A stretch of DNA of 24,185 nt from Candidatus Nitrosopumilus sp. GTDB taxonomy: Archaea > Thermoproteota > Nitrososphaeria > Nitrososphaerales > Nitrosopumilaceae. Made by a program: the position numbers and the translations under genes. Below the pieces are notes generated by a model. That model was not told the DNA's origin, ran no database searches, and was given only the letters and a program-made list of their open reading frames with translations. This document shows, piece by piece, positions 1-7,582 of this stretch (its first letter is position 1; each line of letters starts with the position of its first letter). The stretch spans positions 1-24,185 of the forward strand of contig JABDKK010000180.1 in assembly GCA_013002265.1 (NCBI GenBank). Direction: 5' to 3'.

Positions 1-44
1 GGCTCATAACCCGCAGTTCAGTAGTTCAAATCTACTCCCCGCTA
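1..44 (+). tRNA. Initiator tRNA-Met (CAU), 3' part only
   Basis: The window opens inside a tRNA. The anticodon loop is at 3-9 with anticodon CAT at 5-7. The 3' anticodon strand CCCGC is at 10-14 and the T arm at 20-36 has perfect AGTAG/CTACT pairing. The acceptor strand CCCCGCT ends at 43 and the discriminator A is at 44. CCA is not encoded. The G/C triple next to the anticodon loop and a T at position 72, implying an A1-U72 pair, are hallmarks of archaeal initiator tRNA rather than elongator Met or Ile2. The 5' half lies outside the window, so the D arm and the A1 base are inferred. Confidence 0.88.
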
Positions 45-50
45 CTTAAT

Positions 51-1373
51 TCAGTATACACAAAACCATGAATGAGATTCTTTGAATTTAGAGTCATTAT
101 TAATTACTCCCATTCTTTGAATAGGTCTTGTCAAATGTCGATGAGCAGAGATTCTTGGAATATATAATTGCTTTTTGATTTTTCTTGGAATTTCAATTTT
201 TTCTTTATTTTGCGATTTTCTTCCACATAAAACACATTGAAATCCTTGATTTTTCCCTTTGGATTTCATATTTTTATTGCAATTCTTACATAGAGGATTT
301 GATATAGAGAGATTCTTTTCTAAATGGATTATCTTGATAAATTCAAGATTAAGGATTCTAGGAAAATTTTTTGATGCTTTTCTTACCCCACCACCAACAG
401 AAATTTCGTCACCTTGAATCAATTCCATAGCAACATTTGTCATTCCAGTTGGTTTGTAAACTGCACACCAAAATTCGTTTTTTTGTGAAATGATTTTGAA
501 GAAGACATGTCCCCCTTTGATAGTTTTTGGTTTATTTGATACCATCCCAATTATTTTTCCAGATGCATATGGTTTCATTTTTTCTGCAGTTAATTCATTT
601 TTTAAATGATCACCAGTTCCTTGATTTGATTTGAAGATCATATATCCATCTAATTTTTCATCAGCTTTGATAATTTTAGTAGCTGAAATTAATGAAGAAA
701 CATTTTCACCACGCACTCCATAAAAAACAGGATCAGGACCATGCGGAGTAATCAAAATTCTTCCTTTCTTTGAATCAAAATTGTTAAAGGTAAATGGGAA
801 AGTTTTTTCTTGCATATCCTTTACATTTGCCGTTGAAATATTTCGTTTTTTTCCAAACTTTATTTTTTTTCGATAGCTCAAAAGCTCCAGAGTATGATCG
901 TGAAAATCATACCCTATAGCTCCAATAGCACCAACTAGTCCTTGGCCATTACCCTGGTAAAAAAATTCAAGTTTATTTTTTTTAGCAAAAACTTTGGCAG
1001 TTTTTCTGTTGATTAATTGCCACAATGCTAAATTGCTAAATTTTTTCATTTCATCAGGAATAGAATCACTTTCAAAAAAAACTAAACCAGGATTTGCACC
1101 ATTTTGAGTATCTGAATATTTTGAAACAAGATTTCTAATTTGGTTTTTAATTTTTAAAGGATTTCTAGTCTTAATTTTGAGTGAGACTGCTCCATTTCCT
1201 CTAGTTTTCCAAGGAATATTTGGATTGAATCGAATCAACCTAGGAAAATCAAGAAATTCAGTTTTTTGTTTTTTCAACAAGTCTACTATCTTATAAGCAA
1301 GGAAAGTTGTACACATCCCCTTTGGAGAATCCGTATCATCAAAGCCAATGTTGAGCACAGTTTGATCATCCAT
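51..1373 (-). CDS. tiaS: tRNA(Ile2) 2-agmatinylcytidine synthetase TiaS
   Basis: TiaS attaches agmatine to C34 of tRNA-Ile2 (CAU) using ATP, so that the tRNA reads AUA. Without it this archaeal decoding system fails. The N-terminal motif GFDDTDSPKG (residues 10-19) is the family signature. Basic mid-regions match the ferredoxin-like and OB parts. A C-terminal zinc ribbon has cysteines 362, 365, 380 and 383. The conserved tail SAHRHLTRP follows. At 440 residues it is full length for the family. It starts with ATG and a TATA-like AACTAAAA lies about 25-32 nt upstream. It faces the initiator tRNA tail to tail with a 6-nt gap. That tRNA also carries CAU but should not be its substrate. Confidence 0.95.
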   Translation of the reverse strand: MDDQTVLNIGFDDTDSPKGMCTTFLAYKIVDLLKKQKTEFLDFPRLIRFNPNIPWKTRGNGAVSLKIKTRNPLKIKNQIRNLVSKYSDTQNGANPGLVFFESDSIPDEMKKFSNLALWQLINRKTAKVFAKKNKLEFFYQGNGQGLVGAIGAIGYDFHDHTLELLSYRKKIKFGKKRNISTANVKDMQEKTFPFTFNNFDSKKGRILITPHGPDPVFYGVRGENVSSLISATKIIKADEKLDGYMIFKSNQGTGDHLKNELTAEKMKPYASGKIIGMVSNKPKTIKGGHVFFKIISQKNEFWCAVYKPTGMTNVAMELIQGDEISVGGGVRKASKNFPRILNLEFIKIIHLEKNLSISNPLCKNCNKNMKSKGKNQGFQCVLCGRKSQNKEKIEIPRKIKKQLYIPRISAHRHLTRPIQRMGVINNDSKFKESHSWFCVY

Positions 1374-1397
1374 GATTTGCTAAATGGAATCCAACAT

Positions 1398-1405
1398 TTT
1401 TAGTT
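1398..1405 (-). promoter_or_regulatory. TATA-like box for tiaS
   Basis: On the minus strand AACTAAAA lies 25-32 nt before the tiaS ATG, the spacing expected for a leaderless or short-leader archaeal transcript. It shares an 83-bp divergent intergenic region with the dph2 promoter. Confidence 0.4.
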
Positions 1406-1423
1406 GTTGTAGAGTTCAGTTGA

Positions 1424-1437
1424 TTTAAATTAATAAA
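1424..1437 (+). promoter_or_regulatory. TATA-like box for dph2
   Basis: The run TTTAAATTAATAAA sits 20-33 nt before the TTG start of dph2. It fits an archaeal TATA box with a very short leader. Confidence 0.45.
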
Positions 1438-1456
1438 GTCAGATTTCAAGCTCAAA

Positions 1457-2452
1457 TTGATAATTATAGATGAAGAAAGGATTTTCAGAGAAATTGAAGA
1501 GAAAAAACCTGCATCGGTTTCATTAAATGGTCCAGATGGAATTTTACCTCAGGTTCAAGAAACAGCTGTAAACATCTCTAAAAGATTTGGAATACCTGCA
1601 TATGTTTTAGCTGATACAACATGGGGAACATGTGATCTGAATTCAAATGGCTCTAAGGTTCTGGGGGCAGAAATTCAGTTCAACATAGGACATACAATTA
1701 ACACAGAATCACTAGAAAAAAATCTAGTTTTAATTGATGCATTTGATGATGTTGAGTTTGATGGTGTTGCAAAAAAATGCACAGAGATGCTAAAGGGAAA
1801 AACAATTTCACTAGTCACTGATAGTCAACATTTACATCAGGTAGATAAAGTTGAAAAGATTTTCTTAGACAGTGGAATTGATGTAAAAATTGGTAAAGGT
1901 AAGGGACAATTGAATGATGGACAAGTTTTTGGTTGTGAGTTTTATCCTGCATCAGAATTAAAAAAAGAAGTTGATGCATATGTATTTCTGGGACAGAGCA
2001 ATTTTCATGCAGCAGGAATTGCCCTGTCAACCAATTTACCAACTTATGTTTTGGATCCATACTTTAATGAAGTTAGAGAAGTAACCGAGTTTGCTCAGAA
2101 ATTAAAAAAGAAAGCAACACTTGCAATATACAAGGCTGCAGAAGCAAAATCATTTGGCGTGATTGTTGGACTAAAAGAGGGTCAATTATCCAAAGTTTTT
2201 GCTTTGAAAATTAAAAGAGACCTAGAAAAAGAAGGAAAACAAGTTCAGTTGTTTGCACTCACCGATATTACCAATGAAAGATTACAAAATCTCAAAGGAA
2301 TTGATGCCTTTATTCAAGTTGCATGCCCAAGAATTTCTACAGATAATCAATTTGACAAGCCAGTATTATCTACGCCTCAGGCAAATGCACTTTTGAAAAT
2401 TTTACGAAATGAAAGCATTGAAGGGTATCTGGAAATTCCTCATTGGTTATAA
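1457..2452 (+). CDS. dph2: Diphthamide biosynthesis enzyme Dph2 (2-(3-amino-3-carboxypropyl)histidine synthase)
   Basis: This enzyme carries out the first step of diphthamide formation on elongation factor 2. A noncanonical radical-SAM enzyme cleaves the Cgamma-S bond of SAM and transfers the aminocarboxypropyl group to a histidine. Three widely spaced cysteines hold the 4Fe-4S cluster. Here they are C59 (GTCD), C160 (GCEFYPA) and C290 (VACPRI), matching the archaeal homodimeric enzyme. Length is 331 residues, which is normal. The start is TTG, because no in-frame ATG occurs upstream of the conserved N-terminus. The stop codon at 2450-2452 directly abuts the stop codon of the opposing TPR gene, with no gap. 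Confidence 0.95.
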   Translation: MIIIDEERIFREIEEKKPASVSLNGPDGILPQVQETAVNISKRFGIPAYVLADTTWGTCDLNSNGSKVLGAEIQFNIGHTINTESLEKNLVLIDAFDDVEFDGVAKKCTEMLKGKTISLVTDSQHLHQVDKVEKIFLDSGIDVKIGKGKGQLNDGQVFGCEFYPASELKKEVDAYVFLGQSNFHAAGIALSTNLPTYVLDPYFNEVREVTEFAQKLKKKATLAIYKAAEAKSFGVIVGLKEGQLSKVFALKIKRDLEKEGKQVQLFALTDITNERLQNLKGIDAFIQVACPRISTDNQFDKPVLSTPQANALLKILRNESIEGYLEIPHWL

Positions 2453-3052
2453 TTAAGATACTAGTTTTTGAAATCTAGAATTTGTGGCTAGTTGTTCAAA
2501 TGTTTTGGAATTTTTTGCCTTTATTTTGTATTGTATTCCTTGAGTAATTGCATGCTCTAGATTATCAAGTGACTCATCAATTTTGGATTGCATTAAAAGG
2601 CTACATGATTTATCATACAAGACATCTCCATTATCAGGATAATCATCAAGAATCATGTCACAGCACATAATTGATTCTTCAAAATTTTTCAGAGAATACA
2701 AAATTCGTTCTTTATGATATAACACAGTGTTGTATTTTGGATTTGTCTTTAGAATTTTTTCACAGATAGTTATTGCATCATCTAAATTGCCTTGTTTTCT
2801 AAGCGATGAAATTTTGTTAATTAGTACAGATAGATCCTCAGGTGATATTTGAAGGGCTTGATCATAGCACTTCATTGCGTTAGAATAATCTTTGAGTTTG
2901 CTTAGGGCATACCCTTTATTGTTAAGTGAGCTAATGTTTTTTGGATTTTCATTTAAAATTTTATCATAATATGTAATGGCTTCTTTGTATTTTCCATTTA
3001 GAAATAATCGATTTGCCTCATCCAGAATTGAATTGATTTTTGGATCAGTCAT
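2453..3052 (-). CDS. Tetratricopeptide repeat protein
   Basis: This is a 199-residue protein made almost entirely of TPR helical pairs, about five repeats from residue 8 to about 175. Examples are the stretches around NGKYKEAITYYDKIL, DYSNAMKCYDQAL, NLDDAITICEKIL and NFEESIMCCDMIL. TPRs form a protein-binding superhelix, so an adaptor role is likely, but the partner cannot be read from the sequence. I chose the ATG at 3052; a TTG two codons upstream also keeps the frame. It begins 6 nt after the oxidoreductase stop and is probably co-transcribed with it. No signal peptide or membrane segment is seen, so it is probably cytoplasmic. Confidence 0.85.
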   Translation of the reverse strand: MTDPKINSILDEANRLFLNGKYKEAITYYDKILNENPKNISSLNNKGYALSKLKDYSNAMKCYDQALQISPEDLSVLINKISSLRKQGNLDDAITICEKILKTNPKYNTVLYHKERILYSLKNFEESIMCCDMILDDYPDNGDVLYDKSCSLLMQSKIDESLDNLEHAITQGIQYKIKAKNSKTFEQLATNSRFQKLVS

Positions 3053-3058
3053 TACCAA

Positions 3059-4135
3059 TCATAATTCAGGTTTCATGAGAATTTTACCAAATAGTCCTTT
3101 TCCTGTTAGCATTTTTGTGTGAGCATCTACTGCTTTCTCAAGTGGAAAAACAGAATCAACAATTGATTTTATTTTACCTTGTGACATCCAATAGAGACCC
3201 TGTTCTAATTCAGCTCTTGTTCCTTGTGTTGAGCCTAAAATATTGATTCCTTTAAAGAAAATATGGCGCAGATCAGTCTTTGCATTATATCCTGTAGTTG
3301 CCCCTGTTGTAACTATAGTTCCTCCATAATTTAGTAGTGTCAATTCTTTGTTCCAATGTGATCCTCCAATATGCTCAAAAATTACATCAACTCCTGGAAC
3401 ATCACCATATTGTTTTGGAATTTTTTTGGCAATTGATTTTACTTCTTTATGCCAATCTTCTTTTCTATGATCCACTGCATAATCTGCACCTAAGTCTAAC
3501 AGTTGATCCAATTTATCAGGACTAGCAGTGGCAATTACTGTACATCCATACAGCTTTGCTATTTGGATTCCATAATTGCCAACTCCTGAACTTCCTCCCA
3601 TGATTAACACAATCTGCCCAGGTTGAATTTTTGCTCTACCGACTAGCATGTGCCATGATGTTAATAGTGTCATAGATGCAGCTGCAGCATCATCATAAGA
3701 TACGTTATCAGGAATTTTTACCACGTTAACTTCTGGAAGATGTGTAAACTCACAGTAGCCACCCCACAGTGGTCCAGTCTCAAAACCCCAAATTGATCTT
3801 TTTTTGCAATCATACTCTCTTCCATCAGTGCATGCCTTACAAACTCTACAAGACATGTTTCCATGAGATACTATTCTATCTCCAACTTTGATGTTTTTAA
3901 CATCACTACCAACTGCAGTGACTTCTCCTGCAGCATCTGTTCCAGAAATGTGAGGGAGTGGAATTGCCAATGGTTTTCCTCTCATTCCCCAAATATCATC
4001 ATAGTTAAGAGCTGCAGCTTTTACTTTGAAAACAACTTCATTTGATTTTGGTTGTGGAATTGGAATATCTTTAATTTTTAATATTTTAGAAAAATCATCA
4101 TCAGTTGTATATTCTTCATAGACGAGTGCTTTCAT
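3059..4135 (-). CDS. Zinc-containing medium-chain dehydrogenase/reductase (quinone or acryloyl-CoA reductase type)
   Basis: An MDR-superfamily NAD(P)H oxidoreductase of 358 residues, counted from the ATG at 4135 (MKALVYEEY). Earlier in-frame codons give an unlikely hydrophobic extension across the promoter. The structural zinc lobe is present as C96, C99, C102 and C110. The Rossmann motif is MGGSSGVGNYG at about 179-189. The usual catalytic-zinc cysteine is replaced by the NYDD segment (residues 44-47), and the GHE motif reads HISGTDAAGE. This suggests a reductase of the quinone or enoyl-CoA type rather than a classical alcohol dehydrogenase. Some archaeal acryloyl-CoA reductases of the hydroxypropionate/hydroxybutyrate cycle belong to this superfamily. 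The substrate here is unproven. Confidence 0.8.
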   Translation of the reverse strand: MKALVYEEYTTDDDFSKILKIKDIPIPQPKSNEVVFKVKAAALNYDDIWGMRGKPLAIPLPHISGTDAAGEVTAVGSDVKNIKVGDRIVSHGNMSCRVCKACTDGREYDCKKRSIWGFETGPLWGGYCEFTHLPEVNVVKIPDNVSYDDAAAASMTLLTSWHMLVGRAKIQPGQIVLIMGGSSGVGNYGIQIAKLYGCTVIATASPDKLDQLLDLGADYAVDHRKEDWHKEVKSIAKKIPKQYGDVPGVDVIFEHIGGSHWNKELTLLNYGGTIVTTGATTGYNAKTDLRHIFFKGINILGSTQGTRAELEQGLYWMSQGKIKSIVDSVFPLEKAVDAHTKMLTGKGLFGKILMKPEL

Positions 4136-4156
4136 GATTTCTTTCAATATTTTAGA

Positions 4157-4164
4157 GATATATG
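4157..4164 (-). promoter_or_regulatory. TATA-like box for the MDR oxidoreductase
   Basis: CATATATC on the minus strand lies 22-29 nt before the chosen ATG at 4135. It supports that start over the longer open frame. Confidence 0.5.
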
Positions 4165-4194
4165 ATTTATCAAATTGTCCCTTACCACAAACAA

Positions 4195-4202
4195 TTATAA
4201 TC
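4195..4202 (+). promoter_or_regulatory. TATA-like box for csl4-pheA
   Basis: TTATAATC lies 21-28 nt before the csl4 ATG at 4223, consistent with a leaderless transcript for the csl4-pheA pair. Confidence 0.5.
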
Positions 4203-4222
4203 ATAACCACAAAAAGCTCATC

Positions 4223-4774
4223 ATGTCTGAAAATACAGTATTTCCAGGTGACAAAATAGCATCAATTGAAGAGTATGAGGCCGGATACAACACCTTTGAT
4301 GATGGAGATATGGTCCGAGCAGCAACAGTAGGCCAAAAAGACATTGATAAGACAAACAGAACTGCAAGCATAAAACATCCTAAAATGCTCTCAATTCCAA
4401 AGGTAGGGGATGTAATTATTGGAACAGTTGCAGCTGTAATGTCATCAATGATAGCAGTGTCAATTGATTACATTAATGGAAGACCAACCACTTCCAAGGT
4501 TGAATGTGTGTGCTCAACTAGAAATTTGAGGATAAGAAATGTTGCACTTGCAAATGATATCGTTATGCTAAAAATTATTAGTCATCTTAATGGTACAATC
4601 CATGCAGTAATTAACGAACCAAATTTAGGGATTTTATTTACAAAATGTAGAAAATGTGGAGGAAAAGTTGTTCCAATGAGAGATGCCATTAAATGTACAG
4701 AATGTGCATGGATTGATGAGAGAAAGCTTTCATCAAACTTTGGCAATAGTGATTTTGTTAATCTGAGAGAGTAA
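4223..4774 (+). CDS. csl4: Exosome RNA-binding subunit Csl4
   Basis: Csl4 is a cap subunit of the archaeal RNA exosome. It helps deliver RNA to the Rrp41/Rrp42 ring for 3'-5' decay or tailing. The 183-residue protein has the expected order. The N-terminal domain begins with the VFPGD signature at residues 6-10. An S1-type beta barrel covers about 60-135. A C-terminal zinc ribbon has C142, C145, C158 and C161. The start is the ATG at 4223; an in-frame upstream codon at 4175 would add a tail overlapping the TATA box. pheA follows after only 2 nt. Confidence 0.93.
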   Translation: MSENTVFPGDKIASIEEYEAGYNTFDDGDMVRAATVGQKDIDKTNRTASIKHPKMLSIPKVGDVIIGTVAAVMSSMIAVSIDYINGRPTTSKVECVCSTRNLRIRNVALANDIVMLKIISHLNGTIHAVINEPNLGILFTKCRKCGGKVVPMRDAIKCTECAWIDERKLSSNFGNSDFVNLRE

Positions 4775-4776
4775 AA

Positions 4777-5592
4777 ATGATTCGTGTTTCGTTCCAAGGT
4801 GAACGAGGGGCATATAGTGAAGCAGCAGCAAAATCATTCTTTGATAAAGAGATAGAAACTATTCCACTTGTTACCTTTGCAGATGTTTTAGGGAGTACAA
4901 CTAAAGATGAAACTGAATGTTCTATATTACCAGTAGAAAATTCAATTGAAGGAAGTGTTGGCCAAAGCTACGATTTACTCTACTCAACAACACTAAATGC
5001 AACAGGAGAAGTGTATCACAGAATTGAGCATTGCTTAATCGGAATTGGTGAATTAAAAGATGTGGATACTGTGTATTCTCATCCCCAAGCTTTGGGTCAA
5101 TGCAGAAAATTTATCGAAGAGAATAACCTCAAAACAATTCCATCATATGATACTGCTGGAAGTGTAAAAATTGTTAAAGAGTTAAACAAGAAAAATAGTG
5201 CCTGTATTGCCAGTAAAGCAGCATCAGAGATTTACAAAATGCCTGTAATTGCAGAGAACATTGCAAATAACCTCAATAATCATACTAGATTTTTGATATT
5301 ATCTAAAAAAGAAACTGATGAAACTGGAAATGATAAGACATCAATAATTTTTTCAATAAAGCACGAACCAGGATCACTATACAGTATAATTGACCATTTT
5401 CACAAAAATAATGTTAATCTTACAAAGATAGAATCAAGACCCACAAAATCAAACACTTGGGAATACAATTTCTATGTTGATTTTGAGGGACATCAGAAAA
5501 ATCCAAAGATATCAGAGATGCTGGATAATATTAAAAAAGAAACCCTATTTATGAAAGTTTTAGGATCGTATCGCTCTGCTAAATTAAGCTAG
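4777..5592 (+). CDS. pheA: Prephenate dehydratase
   Basis: Converts prephenate to phenylpyruvate in phenylalanine synthesis. The 271-residue protein has the monofunctional two-domain layout. The catalytic PDT part covers about 1-180, with FQGERGAYSE at the N-terminus, the PVENSIEGSV substrate loop at 52-61 and the family TRF motif at 170-172. A C-terminal ACT domain covers about 189-265, with HEPGSLYSI and the ESRP motif at 219-222, which in this family binds phenylalanine for feedback inhibition. No chorismate mutase domain is attached. It is translationally close to csl4 (2-nt gap). Its TAG stop shares the CTAG tetranucleotide with the stop of the opposing gene. Confidence 0.95.
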   Translation: MIRVSFQGERGAYSEAAAKSFFDKEIETIPLVTFADVLGSTTKDETECSILPVENSIEGSVGQSYDLLYSTTLNATGEVYHRIEHCLIGIGELKDVDTVYSHPQALGQCRKFIEENNLKTIPSYDTAGSVKIVKELNKKNSACIASKAASEIYKMPVIAENIANNLNNHTRFLILSKKETDETGNDKTSIIFSIKHEPGSLYSIIDHFHKNNVNLTKIESRPTKSNTWEYNFYVDFEGHQKNPKISEMLDNIKKETLFMKVLGSYRSAKLS

Positions 5593-6071
5593 AATCCTTT
5601 TGGTTTTCTTATAGTAAAACCCATACTAAATCCAATAATTATCATTCCAGAGATAATTACAATAAAGTGGTATGAAAATAGTATCGGATCAGTTGTTACA
5701 TTGAGTTTTGCTTCAACTATCATATCAGTAGAACCTAGATTTTGGAGTTGAATTCGGGTAACACCATCTTCTAAATGAACCCAATCAAGTGTTACTTCTT
5801 TTTCATGAGTTACAAATGAATCACCATCTTTTGGGATTTGTAATCCAACACCAGGACTGGACAGTTTAAGATTAAATTTTTCACCTGTAATTTTCATATG
5901 CTGTGATGCACCATCAGATGCAGAGATTTGATAAGACGTGGATTCACCTACACCAAATGTTTCATTAACATTTACAGTTTGCAATCCAATAGAAGTAATT
6001 AGAGAATATCCCCCTACAGCAATAATGGCACTTCCTACAACTAATCCAATAATAGTTCGTTTAGTTAACAC
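5589..6071 (-). CDS. Small two-TM protein with extracytoplasmic domain, function unknown
   Basis: I do not recognise a function. The 160-residue product begins with a basic stretch and a hydrophobic segment at about 7-28. Next come about 100 polar residues rich in Ser, Thr and Val, likely beta-structured. A second membrane segment follows at about 132-153, then a basic tail ending in RKPKGF. The charge pattern predicts both termini inside and the middle domain outside. The start is GTG at 6071, and a T-rich/TATA-like stretch lies about 25-30 nt upstream. It is convergent with pheA and overlaps it by 4 nt. It resembles small lineage-specific membrane proteins of Thaumarchaeota, but that comparison is from memory. 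Confidence 0.75.
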   Translation of the reverse strand: MLTKRTIIGLVVGSAIIAVGGYSLITSIGLQTVNVNETFGVGESTSYQISASDGASQHMKITGEKFNLKLSSPGVGLQIPKDGDSFVTHEKEVTLDWVHLEDGVTRIQLQNLGSTDMIVEAKLNVTTDPILFSYHFIVIISGMIIIGFSMGFTIRKPKGF

Positions 6072-6106
6072 AGAATAATGATTTTGAATACTGCTTAAAA
6101 AATTAA

Positions 6107-7537
6107 CTACATTAAAGAAACATCATGAGGCTGACTTTCTGCAAATCCTGCTCTTGACATTTTGATAAATTCTGCATTATCTTGCATTTGTGGAATAGTA
6201 TGAGCACCACAATAACTTAGTCCGGAACGAACACCACCAGTTAGTTGCTTTAAGATATCAGTGACTGTTCCTTTGTAAGGAACCATAGCCTCAACACCTT
6301 CTGCCACATAGTCATTAAGATCATCATCAAGGGAAATTGAGCCTGTCTCTTTTGATTTTCTTCCAATGGAGGCAGCAAGTGATGCCATTCCACGATAAAC
6401 TTTGAATCGCTTTCCATTCTTTGTCAAAACAGTACCAGGTGATTCGTCTGTTCCTCCAAGCATACTTCCTACCATTACTGAAGATGCACCTGCAGCCAGT
6501 GCCTTTGTAGCATCACCAGAAGTTCTAGTTCCTCCATCAGAGATAATTGGAATACCATGATCTTTTGCAACTTTAGCACAATCCATTACTGCAGTTAGTT
6601 GTGGAACACCAGAACCAGTGATTACTCGGGTAATACAGATGGAACCAGAACCAACTCCAACTTTAACTGCATCAACTCCGGCTTTAATCAAATCTTCAGT
6701 TCCCTGAGCAGTTGCAATGTTTCCTGCAATTAATTCACAATCAGGAAATGCTTTTTTGATATTTCTAATTGTACTAAGAGCATTTTCGCTGTGTCCATGT
6801 GCAATATCTACAACTAGAACATCAGCACCTGCTTCTAAGAGAGTTTCACTTCTTTCTAAAAAGTCACCTTTAACTCCAACTGCAGCTCCAACTAGCGGTC
6901 TTCCTTTTTGATCTTTTGAGGCGTTTGGAAAATCTGCATTGTTTGTAATATCTTTACTTGTAATCAAACCTTTGATAATTCCAGAGTCATCTACAATTGG
7001 TAATTTTTCGATTCTGTGTTTGTGTAAAATTTCTTTTGCTTCATCTAATGTAACTCCAGGTTTTGCAGTTACAACATCTTTAGTCATTACTTCATTGATA
7101 ACAGATTTAGAGTTTGCAAATAATAGATCACGTTCAGTTACAATTCCAACTAATTTAGAATTAGAGTCAGTAACCAATAATCCTGAGATCTCTTTATCCT
7201 CAGCATAATCTAATGCATATTGAACAGATTTTTCAGAAGAAATAGAATAAGGATTCTCTATCATTACACTGCCTGAACGCTTAACTTTAAGAACCTCGTT
7301 TGCCTGTTCTTTAATGGTTAAAAATCTGTGAATAATTCCAATTCCACCAAATCTAGCTATGGCTACTGCCATAGTCGATTCGGTTACAGTATCCATATTT
7401 GCGCTTACAAATGGAATGTTAATTGAGAGATTTCTTGATAATTTTGTGGTTAGATCGGTCTGACTTCTACTTGTAATATCAGAATATTTGGGTACAAGAA
7501 GAACGTCGTCAAAAGTTAATCCCTCTTTGAATTCCAA
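6107..7537 (-). CDS. guaB: IMP dehydrogenase
   Basis: Oxidises IMP to XMP with NAD, the committed step to GMP. The 476-residue protein has the full layout. It opens with the barrel signature LTFDDVLLVPKYSDI at residues 7-21. Two CBS domains are inserted at about 93-200. The active-site loop GSGSICITR carries the catalytic cysteine C301. The phosphate loop is around SDGG (333-336), then YRGMAS (381-386), and the flap region EGVEAMVPYKG (413-423). It starts with TTG, since no in-frame ATG precedes the conserved N-terminus; an ATATTTTA box sits 20-27 nt upstream. GuaA, the next enzyme, is encoded about 2.3 kb away on the other strand. Confidence 0.97.
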   Translation of the reverse strand: MEFKEGLTFDDVLLVPKYSDITSRSQTDLTTKLSRNLSINIPFVSANMDTVTESTMAVAIARFGGIGIIHRFLTIKEQANEVLKVKRSGSVMIENPYSISSEKSVQYALDYAEDKEISGLLVTDSNSKLVGIVTERDLLFANSKSVINEVMTKDVVTAKPGVTLDEAKEILHKHRIEKLPIVDDSGIIKGLITSKDITNNADFPNASKDQKGRPLVGAAVGVKGDFLERSETLLEAGADVLVVDIAHGHSENALSTIRNIKKAFPDCELIAGNIATAQGTEDLIKAGVDAVKVGVGSGSICITRVITGSGVPQLTAVMDCAKVAKDHGIPIISDGGTRTSGDATKALAAGASSVMVGSMLGGTDESPGTVLTKNGKRFKVYRGMASLAASIGRKSKETGSISLDDDLNDYVAEGVEAMVPYKGTVTDILKQLTGGVRSGLSYCGAHTIPQMQDNAEFIKMSRAGFAESQPHDVSLM

Positions 7538-7556
7538 TGAAACCTTGTTAAGAAAG

Positions 7557-7564
7557 TAAAATAT
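7557..7564 (-). promoter_or_regulatory. TATA-like box for guaB
   Basis: ATATTTTA on the minus strand lies 20-27 nt before the TTG start. It suggests that guaB has its own promoter despite following folP on the same strand after a 45-nt gap. Confidence 0.4.
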
Positions 7565-7582
7565 TGATTATAAGCCTTTGTG

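Noticed and set aside
1815..2060. 81-codon minus-strand frame inside dph2
   Set aside because: Antisense shadow of a conserved gene with no independent support.
4175..4222. N-terminal extension of Csl4
   Set aside because: It would overlap the TATA box and precede the conserved MSENTVFPGD start, so the ATG at 4223 is better.
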